Assembly (NCBI GenBank): GCA_964035545.1
Contig: OZ037769.1
Coordinates: 6,879,429-6,943,428, forward strand
DNA: 64,000 bases
Source of the DNA: Bugula neritina
Taxonomy: Eukaryota; Bryozoa; Gymnolaemata; Cheilostomatida; Bugulidae
Reading direction: 5' to 3'
Shown here piece after piece: positions 1 through 13,400 of the stretch (the first letter of the stretch is position 1; the number at the start of each line of letters is the position of its first letter). The translations under genes and the position numbers were made by a program. A model generated the notes under the pieces. That model worked only from the letters and a program-made list of their open reading frames with translations. It was not told where the DNA came from and did no database searches.

Positions 1-515
1 TTGTTTTACTACAATCCCAATTCTTAGCAATATATGTATATCTTACTCTGTTTATCCATACTTCTTCAGTATCAATATTTTTGTTATACTAAACAATGTA
101 TTTCTGTAACCAACAATAAACTTTACGAGTGTTCAAGTACACAAGAGATAAAGTTATAATACTTTAAATTAGCTGGGGAGGAGGTTTGCCAGGAATACCA
201 AGAGTCTCATCACTCTCCTAAGCATTCTCAATACAACTTAGGAGCAGATGACTCTTTGGTATTCACTTCAATATCATGTAGCAAAATAATTTATCTCATT
301 CTCTTCTAAATTTGTGTTACTTTGTACTTTTCTGTATAAGCATAATTTGAATTAATACACACTTTGCTAAAAATTTCCTTTTTCTGTTGAGCTGTTAGTC
401 CCTAAGTTTCCATTATTTCACAATGGAAGCTCGAAAGGTGAATTTGTGGTTGCGGTTTCCATGAAGCTGTTTCCAAACATGAATTAAGAATCTATTAGAA
501 GCATAGTGAGTAAGG

Positions 516-723
516 AAGCAGCCATGGTCTAGAGGCCAGAACGCTGGCTTACTAAACCTGATGTCATGGGTTCGAGCCTCAAGTAAAGACTATTGGTGAT
601 GTTAGGAAGAGCATTCAGTCATAATGGTTCCTGTGCCAAATATAAATAAGTTTTAGCTTGTTTTAAAAAAATTCTTTTCATCAGAGTTTTCTCACAAGGA
701 TAGTGACTATAAACTGGCTGAGT
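516..723 (+). repeat. tRNA-derived SINE, family A copy 1
   Basis: The head resembles a tRNA with A-box and B-box-like segments (B box near GGTTCGAGCC at about 571). The body contains the shared core GTTAGGAAGAGCATTCAGTC, and the tail ends ACAAGGATAGTGACTATAAACT. The same modules in the same order recur at 11869, 13616, 21659, 47186 and, in part, 48917. In better-preserved copies the anticodon-loop equivalent reads TTAGTAA, as in tRNA-Thr(AGT), so threonine tRNA is the likely ancestor. That ancestry is inferred by eye. Confidence 0.85.
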
Positions 724-1902
724 TATTGAGCTGTTAGTAAATAATAAATTTTCAAATGAAGTTTCATTTCTATATTACATACCATTCCATCTAGGGTTCA
801 CTCATGAAAGTGGGTGTTTTTTTACTCTGTGCTACTACAGTTTTATTATGTAGAATGGCAATACAGTTTAGTAGTATCAATTTCTTTCAGCTGTATATAA
901 CAGCTCACAAATATATCCATTTATTGCAAAGCTGATTTGTGTTTTGGTTTCAAAATAGACTACAGTTGTGTAAGCTGGTATTTTTACTTTACTATAAAGT
1001 GTGCTCTACTTTACTATATTATATATGCACACTATATTTACTAACAGGCTGCATCGCATTACATCCTAGTTTATGAAATTCTTAGTTCTCATGCCAATTT
1101 CTATTATAGAATATGAAGCTACTTTATCAATATAATCATCAATTGATAGGTATGTCTATTTGCCTACAGCCATAACTGCATGTAGTAGCTATTTTTGACA
1201 TGTAACATCAGGTAGTTATTTCTGACACACAACATTAAGTTTGATACATCAAGTATTATATAGTTTCAACTAGTGAATCATAATAACTATATTTTGTTTG
1301 TTCAGAAAAATTTGAAAAGGATTTAACGGTTATTACTTATTCATTCAGGAAAGTTGTTGCCGGTTTGTAAATATACAGAGAAAATAGCTGAAGAAGATTC
1401 TGTCATAAATATTTAAAATGATGATGTTGATAAACATGTGTAAGTTTAGGGTAAGTATTTGTAAAGTACATATTATGTACTTGAGATACTTGACAAGCTC
1501 TCTAGGATATAATATGTACCCTAACCAACCATATAACTACATACACAATAGAATTACACCAATATAGTATTTCATCTGTTTTCAATCAACAATTTGCTAT
1601 CTAACTACATTATTCTTGTTAAGCAGAATAATTATACATAATACGTGATTTGCCTATAATAGAAGTATAGCCCTTATAGTAATAATTAGCTTAGGTTCCA
1701 CAATGCAATAAATTTCAACGTGTATTGCAAACAGTTGGCTAAGCAGAGAAATTTCTAACAATTATGGTAACAAGTATGGTTTTTGTTATGAATTTTTATA
1801 TCCGTCACCTTTTCCTTCATACAAAATTATTGTCTAAAATTTAAAAACAATACATTAAAAAATTTTCAACTTTTCAAAACAGAATCGCAAGCACTAATAT
1901 CC

Positions 1903-2452
1903 CATAGCTATAGGTACCTGGTACACAGCTATAGGTACCTGGTACACAGCTATAGGTACCTGGTACACAGCTATAGGTACCTGGTACACAGCTATAGGTA
2001 CCTGGTACACAGCTATAGGTACCTGGTACACAGCTATAGGTACCTGGTACACAGCTATAGGTACCTGGTACACAGCTATAGGTACCTGGTACACATCTAT
2101 AGGTACCTGGTACACAGCTATAGGTACCTGGTACACAGCTATAGGTACCTGGTACACAGCTATAGGTACCTGGTACACAGCTATAGGTACCTGGTACACA
2201 GCTATAGGTACCTGGTACACAGCTATAGGTACCTGGTACACAGCTATAGGTACCTGGTACACAGCTATAGGTACCTGGTACACAGCTATAGGTACCTGGT
2301 ACACAGCTATAGGTACCTGGTACACAGCTATAGGTACCTGGTACACAGCTATAGGTACCTGGTACACAGCTATAGGTACCTGGTACACAGCTATAGGTAC
2401 CTGGTACACAGCTATAGGTACCTGGTACACAGCTATAGGTACCTGGTACACA
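1903..2452. repeat. Minisatellite, 21-bp unit, about 26 copies
   Basis: The unit CAGCTATAGGTACCTGGTACA is repeated head to tail with almost no variation. One copy near 2093 has CATCTATAGG. Each unit holds the palindrome GGTACC. Because 21 is a multiple of three and the unit lacks stops in several frames, the array is open on the minus strand (encoding VYQVPIA repeats) and in two plus-strand frames as well. I treat the 195-residue open frame across it as a by-product of the repeat, not a gene. Confidence 0.95.
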
Positions 2453-3378
2453 GTTTTAGGTAATTTCACATATTTCATCAATTATATGAGAATTTACTCA
2501 AATTATAAACGATAAGCAATAAATATAATGTACTCGTAATTGCAACGATTGAAAGGACTCAGTCCGAGTAGCAACTGAATGGATACTTTGATGGTTGTTT
2601 TTAGCACTAAATTTATGAGTAGCTAATTTAAGGCGATTAGACACTCAATCTAAACTGCTATTGTGTAACTCAGTATGTATTATTCCTTCAACAGCACGTA
2701 GCTCATTAATTGCTAATGAGTGCATAAGAGGCTGAGAGTTTTCATTGGTTGAAATGGTGATTTAGCAACACTACAATCATAGCTGGGTAATATGCATTTC
2801 TAATGAATAGATTACTGCATTGATAAATTTGAATTTCTACCTGTAGTGTCTATGTAAATAGCCTAAAGAAGATTAGTTTGAATAGTGGAGAGACTGTAAG
2901 CCAACTACATCGTTATACAAGGGTTGTTCACCTTCCAAAAGTAGATCCGTTATGTAACAGATTGAATGAAACTGTATATGCAAGAACTTGCAGTGTTCTG
3001 CTAAGTCAACACCCTGTCTAAAGGTATGTTTCCATATATTAACTATGTTTTTATCACATCTAAAATAATACTTTTATATATGAACATATAAACATAAGCC
3101 TTTAATATGCAGTGAAACATAAAGTTTTAAGTTTTCAAGTTTTTAAGTCTTTAATCTAGTTTTAACTATATTTTGGTGATTAATTGTTCTTGAGCTTGAA
3201 AAATATTATACCTACTAGTCCGGAATACTTTAACTAACCTTTAACTCATACTATATTATTTCTTATAGACATTTGTACCTCATATTTACCAAGTTTATTG
3301 CTAAAAATTGACAAAATATGATTTCACTAAAATTTTCTTTCAGTCACGTCTATTAATTGTGGTCTAGAGATTCCCCAA

Positions 3379-3465
3379 TAGCCCTCATAGTGTAGTGGTT
3401 AGCATTCTAGCCTGCAAGTTACAGGTCTGCTGTTCGATTCCTGGTAGAAACAGAAGTTTTTATTT
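3379..3465 (+). repeat. tRNA-like SINE, family B copy 1
   Basis: The head GCCCTCATAGTGTAGTGGTT resembles a tRNA 5' half, and TGTTCGATTCC matches a B box. The 3' end does not pair with the 5' end as an acceptor stem should, so this is not a working tRNA. It is followed by AGAAGTTTTTATTTTATTT. The copies at 24706, 27778 and 63559 share the tRNA-like head and, in most cases, the AAAAGTTTTTA-like tail. Confidence 0.7.
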
Positions 3466-4032
3466 TATTTAAGTGCTTTGAAGATGAGTTTAGTTGCTAT
3501 AGAAAGTGGAAAGTGAGTTGACAGCTAGTTCCTTCTCAGACAGTCTCTGTAGCTCTGTTTTTCTACCCTTTGAGCTTGCCATTCATTCCTTTAGATGTTG
3601 TTAAAATAATATGTCGTTCGTACATATTATATATCACATAATATGTTATATTTTGCAATAGCCTTTTAAATCAATTCAGTTTGTTTTGAATATTTTGCAA
3701 GACTGAAACTTTGCATCAGGCCAAGACTGAAAATCTCAAACCTTTCCCTTTGAAGAGTGGTTTTTCTGTTAAGCATAGGTGACTGTGTGTGCAAAAAGAT
3801 GAAACTAAAACAGTTATAATATTATATAGTTTTAAAACATTCCTTTAAAAAGTGAGAGAACGGAAAATAAAGAACCTATAATATGCATTGTTTTTCAGTT
3901 TAAATTTTCTGAAAGTGGAAAGTTATAAAAATATGATGCAAGCAAATTATTATTTTTATCCATAAATAAATATACCAGTAGCTTAATTTTGTATCAACAT
4001 ATACATAAATAGTAAAATTTAGTTTCCAAGCA

Positions 4033-4487
<455 letters not shown>

Positions 4488-7461
4488 TTAAGCTAGATGA
4501 CACGTGTTATGAAAACGTCAGGTTTCTATAAGCTTCATAATAACTAAGCATTACTGAAGGAGTAAAGTGGCTCATTATTTTATGCCACTACTGCTGCAAC
4601 ATATGAATTCAAGTAGACGAGCTCAATCACATATTTTCAAAGTCAAGAGTGCAAAATGTTCAGGTAAAATGAAGTTGCAGCTTTCATAACATATAAGAGT
4701 TGTAAAGTTTTGACTCCTGCAAAGCTTCTATTGCTGAATTGATAACGCCGAGAGCAATGGTCAGACCTAGACATGTTTACTCTTGATTCTAACATTAGAT
4801 AAACTTGAAGGTTAGCTGACTGAACTCAAGCTGTGATCCTAAGGCTAGCATCAAACTTCCACTGAAACCTACTTTTGAAAATTTTAACATTGCCTTTAAT
4901 TAAATTTTCAATGCATCAATGTGTAAGAATACTGCTCAACTGCGGTGTGCATACATTACTGAATGCAAAAATAGGGTAGTGACAAATCCTAATTTAATGA
5001 CTACAGCATGTACTCTAATCTCCTTACAGCATGCATACATATACAACCAGAGTTGTCTTACCTCACCTTCCAAAAAAATTTAATCCAATTAACAAATAGC
5101 AAATATGAATGACCAACCATTTGATTTAGACCTTAGTGTATTCCAGTCAAGAATTCTGTCAACAATTTACTTTGTCTTAATGGTCTTAAGATAGATGCTT
5201 CTCTATATAAACAAAATGTAATCTAAATGTATTGAAATACCACTTAATTTTGTAGATTTGAGTTGTGTAAACCATAAACTCTTTTATCTATATAGCAAAT
5301 TTAACATTTTCCTAATCAAACAATACCTAGTGTGAAGTGAACTCCTAATCAACCTGCAGGTGTATGACACCACAAAGTGGAGAGCTCACCCTACACTGTA
5401 TAGGGTGACTGCCCAATTAACAGTGCTTGCTGTTGTGAATTGACACGCAACTATTATACGTAGTGGTAAAGTAATAAACTCTTTCAGCAATATCATCTGT
5501 AAGTGAAGGGTTAAGAAATAGGGGAACAAATGCAATAACATCATTATGTTGAAACCAACGTGTGTACCCTTTTCGGTTTGTTATCCTATTGGCGCTAAAT
5601 TATACAGGCAATTTGAGTAGTTTTCACTTTGTGGCGTAAGATTTTAAACCAAATTATAAGTGAAAGTTGTCCCAGTGCATAACTTAGCCAAAACTATGTC
5701 TCTATCAAAAATGCAAACAGCAATCAACCGGTCTGCACTTTAGTCGGTTCATTAGAAAAATAAACTGCAGGGGTAGCAACTATAAGCCTGCGCAAGTTTT
5801 GTTATAAAAAACATAAATCTTAATATTAAGCAAGCCGAACAAAGTAATAGATTTTAATCCGTAGCATAAAGGACTTATAAATCGCTGGTCCCATGAGCTC
5901 TACTATAGTTATTATATATTTGTCCATAAAGTTTCTAAATATGTACTCAGTACTCTGGTCCACTCTAGGGACTCATTTAACTAGGAGAAAAGATGGAGGT
6001 GTAAATTAACAGAACATTGTCATGCTGCGCAAACTTTGGACATTTTACAAGTTCTTATATCTACATTGCTCATATAAGTATTTAGTCTTATTAATACTGC
6101 ATGCAGAACTAACACATAGTTGAGTGACAACTTCTTACAGTTAAGCCAAATTCCATTTTTTGAACTTTAGGCAAGTTTTTACCAGCATTCTTACATCATT
6201 TATGCGGGCTGCATATATATTGTTTCAAAAATGATTAGTTTTAATTATTAATGCTACTAAATAAATCATATTTAATATTAAGTAATAGACAGCTTAAATA
6301 AATTTGCAAAAGATGTAGTACGTGTTTCAGATAGATCAATTATTACATATTACATAGTATAGAGAGAAGAATATACTTTTGTGCAGGTGAATAAGTTTCA
6401 TGAGCTCATTTACACTTTTAAATACTGCCTAGAGTCATGAATTCATTAAAACTAGTTTGTTTGTGAAGCTGTAGTTTGTTGTGTACTATTTTCTGTGTAT
6501 TAATGGCTGCAACTTATTAATAAGTGTAAAATACTAGTAAGAATAATTAGTGTGAATGAAGGCACAGTATGCGAAATATTTGTGTAGTTAGATTTGATAT
6601 TTCTGGATCTAAACAGCTCCCATGGTGTAGTATTAAATAGATTAGTAGTGTGTTCCCAGCAGCATCTACGAATCTTAATGACACAAAGTAGCTAAATATC
6701 AACTACTATTGCACTGCAATAACATAGTTCGCTTTCAGTTTTCATCTCATTCATTTCAATTCTGCAAAGTTTCCAGAAATTTGTCCAAAAAAAACAAAAT
6801 CCTTAAATATGTGTAAAATTAGAACTGTTTGTTTTAGCAAATAAAAATGTGTAATGTTCTGATAATGTAATTATATTTTGTTACTAAACATAAATATTAC
6901 AATTTTGCCTGATTCCTGAGGAAGTATTATATATTTCCATATAATAGTTTACCTTTGAAGTGTTGCAATCTTCTGCATCATTAGCTGGCTACACGTGGTG
7001 CTTAGAACTCAATAATAGAGATGATAATATGCTGCATATTACACGCATGCAGCTAATCAAAGGGATGGCTGGTGTAATTCAAAGAAGTATCATTTTGCAT
7101 GTGCTGTTACACTGTCAATTAGTTTGAATCAACTGTCATTTCACAACTTGAATTATAGATTTATCCTGCATCATTTGCAAAGTGCTGAAGAAGGTTATAT
7201 GGCAATGAAAGATAGAGTCAAGAGCTATTGTATGTAGAGGTCATGAGAGAACATCTCAATGTTTTTAAACAGGCTAATGCAGTAAGTACTACAGAAGTCT
7301 GCAATGTATCTCTAAAGCTAAGATCTCTAACATCAAGATCTCTGACACTAACAGAAAGGGAGTTTTAAGAGCTAAAACAAGAGAAATAAAGTAGAGGCGC
7401 TCACTTTGTTAGACAATTTACCGACATCTGATAGTACTGTAGTCGTGGTGCATGTTTCATC

Positions 7462-8769
7462 ATGACTTTGGATGTCAACTACACAAAATCAACTCTCTTA
7501 AGTTGTATCTCAAGTAACATCTCTGACAGCTCTCTTTATAACAGTAGCAGAGTACCTGGAGATGTTTCTAGCACTTCTCTGTGGTACGACCTTTTAGTTG
7601 GACTTATTCTAGCAATTGTGATGCTCATGACTGTAGTGGGGAATGGATTTGTCATAGTGGCTGTGTGGAAAGACACGAGGTTACACACTCTGGCTAACAA
7701 ACTCGTTGCCTCTTTAGCCGTAGCAGACTTCTTAGTGGGGTTGTTGGTAATGCCACTGTCGGCTGTGCATCTGTTACTGGGAAAATGGCCGTTTAAATCA
7801 GCAATTTGCGATGCGTTTATAACAGCAGACGTATTGTTCTGTACATCAAGTATTCTTCATTTAGTTGCAATTTCTGTGGACAGATACAAGACTGTAACGG
7901 ATATTTCTTATAATCGAGTAAGCAGTAAGAAACATAAGTACTTTGTGCCTGGCATGATATGTGGAGCCTGGCTTCTCTCAGCTGCAATATGCCTGCCACC
8001 ATTCTTCGGCTGGAGAACAGAGCAGGAAGAAGAGAGTTGCATGATATCTCAGGATCGAGGCTACACTATCTACTCAACGGTCGGGGCATTCTACATTCCA
8101 CTCATAATCATATTGGTGATTTATACAAAGATATTTTTAGTTATTCGTTATCGTGTGAGACGTAAGGCTTTTTCGAAGGCGGCTCAATCTCAGCCAATGT
8201 TGAGTCCAACACCTGTTATAAACAAGAAGCTTCCACCAAGTCAAACTGTTGAGACAATAGTAAATAACAACAGCTTTGCTAAATCAACGACAGATATTGA
8301 CAACCATAACTCTCCCTGTGAAGATACAACCTTTACAGTAAACCTTAATGAGTCTTCTACTAACCACCTCTCACCTAACATGACTCTAGTTTCAGATTCT
8401 CAGTCTAATTCCAGCCGACGTTCAAGTTTTCAGCAGCTGATAAATAATGTTCAACCATTAAACAAGAAGCGACCAGAAGAAAACAAAAAGACCAAACAAG
8501 AAAAAATTGCTCAAAAAAGAGAGCGGAAAGCATTTCGGACTTTAGTAATAATTACAGGGGTATTTATTACATGTTGGTTGCCATTTTTTATTTTTGCTGT
8601 TGTAGGGCCATTTTGTAACAAGTGCAATATACCAATACTTGCTACAAACTTTGTCACATGGCTGGGATATTTTAATTGTGCCCTGAATCCAATAATATAC
8701 ACAATATTTAGTCCTGACTTTAGGGCAGCCTTTAAGAAAATTTTAACCAATTGTGTTTGTAGAAACTAA
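7462..8769 (+). CDS. Aminergic-type class A GPCR, intronless
   Basis: This 435-residue seven-transmembrane receptor lies in one exon. The N-terminus has glycosylation sites N6, N19 and N27. TM3 reads CDAFITADVLFC and ends in DRY, giving C3.25 and the amine-binding D3.32. TM5 before P5.50 gives S5.42, T5.43 and A5.46, a serotonin or octopamine-like pattern. TM6 has CWLPFF (W6.48, F6.51, F6.52), and TM7 has W7.40, Y7.43 and NPIIY. The third intracellular loop is long (about 140 residues) and Ser/Asn-rich, and the C-tail is very short, ending CVCRN. It should sit in the plasma membrane and couple a biogenic amine to G proteins. The exact ligand cannot be read from sequence. Its neighbour, nucleoredoxin, is convergent. 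A possible AATAAA signal lies at 9020. Confidence 0.95.
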   Translation: MTLDVNYTKSTLLSCISSNISDSSLYNSSRVPGDVSSTSLWYDLLVGLILAIVMLMTVVGNGFVIVAVWKDTRLHTLANKLVASLAVADFLVGLLVMPLSAVHLLLGKWPFKSAICDAFITADVLFCTSSILHLVAISVDRYKTVTDISYNRVSSKKHKYFVPGMICGAWLLSAAICLPPFFGWRTEQEEESCMISQDRGYTIYSTVGAFYIPLIIILVIYTKIFLVIRYRVRRKAFSKAAQSQPMLSPTPVINKKLPPSQTVETIVNNNSFAKSTTDIDNHNSPCEDTTFTVNLNESSTNHLSPNMTLVSDSQSNSSRRSSFQQLINNVQPLNKKRPEENKKTKQEKIAQKRERKAFRTLVIITGVFITCWLPFFIFAVVGPFCNKCNIPILATNFVTWLGYFNCALNPIIYTIFSPDFRAAFKKILTNCVCRN

Positions 8770-10448
8770 TAAATTTACCAAATTCATTGTCTATTGTCTA
8801 TTATGCAAATCTTTGTATTTTAAACTGTTTACTCTATTAAAGTATGTGTTTTATATGTATAATTGTAACTGTGTAAATATACAATTTGTTAACTCTACCA
8901 TCGCAGTATGTGATGTTGACATTATCACAGTGCTTTTACTAACATTTTGTAATCTTCAACTCCAATATATTTAGAATCTAAAGCATTGTAGGTAGACATA
9001 TAATTTAATGAAAAACAAGAATAAAAAAACTTGTTATAATGGTGACAGCGGTTTTAATACTATGAAACGATGGAAAAATGCTGAAATATGCTATGGTACA
9101 CTTATAACTGACTTCAGGTGTGTGCATATATAGGTTATTTTTTAGCTTATAAGTTTGAATAGTCAAACTTGTATTTCTTAGGTTTGGATGTAATAGAATA
9201 ATAACTACACTTTTATATAAAATAAATGGTTAGAATATTTTGCAGATTCAATTGGTACATTTTCCACAATCTGACCAATAGCAGCATTGCTAAAACTTCA
9301 CCAGAACATAGCTATATAGCTTATGAGCCAATAGTACATAATTTTACCTACAGAAAGTATGTAGGCTATGATAATTATCTATCAAAATGCAATTTGCAAT
9401 TGAAATCTACAAAATGTGATTAACTTTTTTCATATGTAAAATAATTTTCCTCATCAAATAGGTGTATTATCAAGTTCCAGTGATGAATATCAAGAATGAC
9501 TAGCATGAGATCATTTGTAGCCTCGGGTTCAGAATAGACTTAGCTCTCAGCTAAGGTTTAACTGTACTAACTGGAAATGTACTGAGAAATAATAACCCAT
9601 TGATGTGTACACGTTTAATGCCCTCACGAAAGATGATCTACCACAATGTTACAGTCACAATACAGCTAACAGCAATAGAACTGTTCTGTTACAGGAAACA
9701 GCACAACTTAGCAATCTTTCATAACAGGAAATAAACGTATTGCACTGTCGAGTTTGTCGTGTGAAATATAAAAGTGTACTGGGGCAAGATGTGAGAGATT
9801 TAATCAGTAAAGTCATGCTGTAAAGCAGGCACACTTCAACTCATCTAGGGGCAGTAGTGGAGAGATCGAGATAGCCTAAGTTCTTTAGCTTTATTATTAA
9901 ATTTTGGTTTGGGACGCGGGTTGAATTTCTAGCGAGAACATAACTTCTTATGCTACATTTCTAATCTAGAACACAGGCTTTTCTCAATTTCTCCATCACT
10001 GCACTTACCTCCTTCAACTACTGTGTGTGGACAGATAATTGTACCATTAGATAATACGTTGACAGCAGTATACAAATATAACTGATCATTACCATCACAT
10101 CATATGCGGTTTATTCAATAGTGCTAGTGTGCTACATCAATATTGATGCTGGAAAATACATATATTATACTAATAACTAGTATTTAAACATAAATTGTAC
10201 TTCTAGTACGACTATTTGGAGAGGAAATTATGTATGAGAAATACATACATACAAAAAAGTGCAAAGAAAAATCATTTTCTACACTGATCAAAATCTGAGC
10301 TTCACCATTACACTTTAATGAGAAAGAAATAATGAAAGAACAAAAGTCAATACATAATTTAAAAGGAGGTTAAAAATGCAGAACTAAAGTTTGGAATATT
10401 AGATAAGCATTTTGAAAAAAGTAAAACCAGTGTTTGCAAAGTCAACGA
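8770..10448. other. Intergenic region between convergent genes
   Basis: This region holds the 3' flank of the intronless receptor (+) and of nucleoredoxin (-). I see no exon with a convincing protein. Short open frames near 8753-8974 and 9226-9423 have AT-rich random composition and are not supported. A reverse-strand polyadenylation-like TTTATT at 10110 could serve nucleoredoxin. Confidence 0.6.
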
Positions 10449-13400
10449 TTAAAAAGATCTGCTGGCCAACTTGCCAGCCTTGAAGTCAGCAACGAACTGA
10501 GATATGGCAGCCTCTGTCAGCTCCCCGGTGAACTCGGTGACCTCCTGTGAGGGGATGTTGATGATTGCGATGAAGGGCTCCTTCTGTTTGAGGTTAGTGA
10601 AGGCCTTCAGAGAGTCTATTAGGTCATCATCCTGCAGGAGTATAGACTACTGTTACTATGAGTATAGACTATTGCTACTATGAGTATAGACTATTGTTAC
10701 TATGAGTATAGACTACTGTTACTATGAGTATAGACTACTGTTACTATGAGTATAGACTACTGTTACTATGAGTATAGACTACTGTTACTATGAGTATAGA
10801 CTATTGTTACTATGAGTATAGACTACTGTTACTATGAGTATAACTACTGTTACTATGAGTATAGACTACTGTTACTATGAGTATAGACTACTGTTACTAT
10901 ATTGTGTGCGTGTGTTGTGTGCGTACTAGCATATATTTACATGTGCGTATATATACAGCGTGAGTGTAGAGCATATATGCATGTCTGTATATACAGTATG
11001 TGTGTAGTAACTGCCACAGTGAGACTCTACACACTTCACTTATCATTACATAACTGAGATGATTCAAATCCAACTGCGAAATTAAACTCGTGGGAGTCTT
11101 ATTGTCAATAATCAATGAATAGATTGCAGCTACCAACACACCAACAGTGATAACACAATATTACATAACTTGGCAAGTTTCAAACAAATATTCAAATACA
11201 GCCAGAAAAAAGCAATGATCTCAAATAAATTTATGTTAGTACATTGGGAGAAATCGGTAAGACAAAGACATAAATATTGTTTTACAAAACACAACTTTTG
11301 TCCTTCAACTTGGTCATCAGAAATATATTTTCTGAACGGCAAAAGTGTTGGTATACAAGGTTGATGAGAGATTATACACCCATCAACAAAATAACAATTG
11401 ATAGTTTGACCCAGTTAAGGCTCCACTACTTCTAGTATGATGAAGTAATTATGCAAAACGTTGAGAATATTTGGATTTACATGCCACATCAACGTACTGC
11501 ACTACACAGATGATAGAATGGATGATTACACAGTACACTAGAGGTGAATAAGATGAAATGTACCTCGCCTGTGTAGAAAAAGAGAACATCTTGATTATCC
11601 TGGTCCGGGTTGAACTCTCTATCGGCTACAGGCTGCAGCTCTTTCTTAGCAGCTTCAACACTTTCCTTTTTCTCATCTACCAAAACCCAGTCAGTCATAG
11701 TAGGGGTTAGTATACGACAAGAAGTACTAACTATCTCATTGTGCAACTCAACTTGTAATTAGAAACAAAACATGAAAAATATCACATAGTATTATTTGTT
11801 TATACTTATGAGATATATACAGCACAATCTATATTTTAATGATTAAAACAGAATAGCACATTTCAATTAAAAAAGACTATCCCTATCGCTATCCCTGGAA
11901 GAAAACCCCTGATGGAAAGGTTTTTTGTTAAAACGGGCTAAGGACTAAAAGAGGCACAGGAGCAATTATGACTGAATGCTCTTCCTAACATCACCAGTGG
12001 CCTTTGTCGGGCTGAACCCATGACTTTGTGTTTACTAAGCCAACGCTCTAACCCCTAGACCTCCGCTGCACTTTTCAATTAAAAACCATTACATAATTGT
12101 AACAGCCCTACAGGCTAGTGAAACACGTGTAAGAAACATTACCAGTTTTTAGTAAAATTGACCAAGTAACAAAACAAAGCAATAATTAATTTGTTTTAGT
12201 TTTAAAATACTGTATTAGATGTCTTTGATCATCAGTAAGCACAGTTGATTAAAGCTACTTTCTCTCATACATTTCTCAATGGATAAAAGAAAACATTTCG
12301 CTCAGTAGGGTGAAAGTTCTTGTTACAATCATTTTTAATAGAACATTAAATGAATTTCAAATTACCAAAATGCATTTACTTTAATCGATTATGCAATAAG
12401 TAAGTTTTCAAACCTTTCAAAAATAAAATGTTAAAGCTATATAACCACGATAAATCGGGCTAAACTAAACAAAAAGTTTTTTTAGCAAGAATTTCTTTTT
12501 ACAAAGCTAAATAAGCCATTTGAAATTTTTGTTATAACATAATTGTAGATTACCAATCATTCATTTTATCAACTATTAGATATACTTATAATATATTTAA
12601 TATTACTATTATTATCATTCAATATTTTATATTTAACTAACTTTTAAAATTCCTAAATTCATACTAAACTTCAAGTCATTTATCAACAGCAATTGGAAAC
12701 TTGACTTAATCTAACTTTCACTTTTCAAATTCAAACTCAAAGTCAGCACAACAATCTTTGATTAAAAATGTGTTGAAGTAAATCGTTACTGCCTAATACT
12801 AAATGATAGGAGAAATTACCAACAATCACTGAGAAAGAACCAATTAACTTGGCACACTGACCTGTAAAATAGACCAACGAGGCTTTGGAGTTGATAGAGC
12901 CAGCTGTGTCTTCCGTCAGCTCACTCAGGGCTTTGGGTAGCCAAGGGAAATCTTTGCCAGTAGGATCTGCGCTAACAGCCGATCTACCATCAAACGTAAT
13001 CTTCTTATCTTCAGCATCAAAGATGGCCAGCATCGGAATACCTTTAATTATCAAATCAGAGAAAAGATGATTCCAGGTATGCTTGTCAGTTTACACAAGA
13101 AGTTGCAGAAAGTGTAACAGTCAGAGTTATCCACTCTGTATATAGTTTTATTATAGAGAACATAACTGTTATAAGACAGAATTTTGCTAGAATACTCTTT
13201 TGATAACAACCGAGTGAATTCAGAATATATAAGCTGACTATTTCATCCTAATGAGTGACCGCAGAGCTAAATCATTGACAAAACAGACCAAATGAATAAA
13301 CTGGCTGCATACCTTCAACATTGCACAATTCAGACAGCTTTTCTTTCCTCTTGTCCCCAAGAGGTAGCGCTAGCCACGGCATTTCACCAAAATATTCTTT

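Noticed and set aside
1894-2481. 195-codon minus-strand frame of VYQVPIA repeats
   Set aside because: It is a 21-bp minisatellite read in one of several open frames, with no unique coding sequence or splice context around it.
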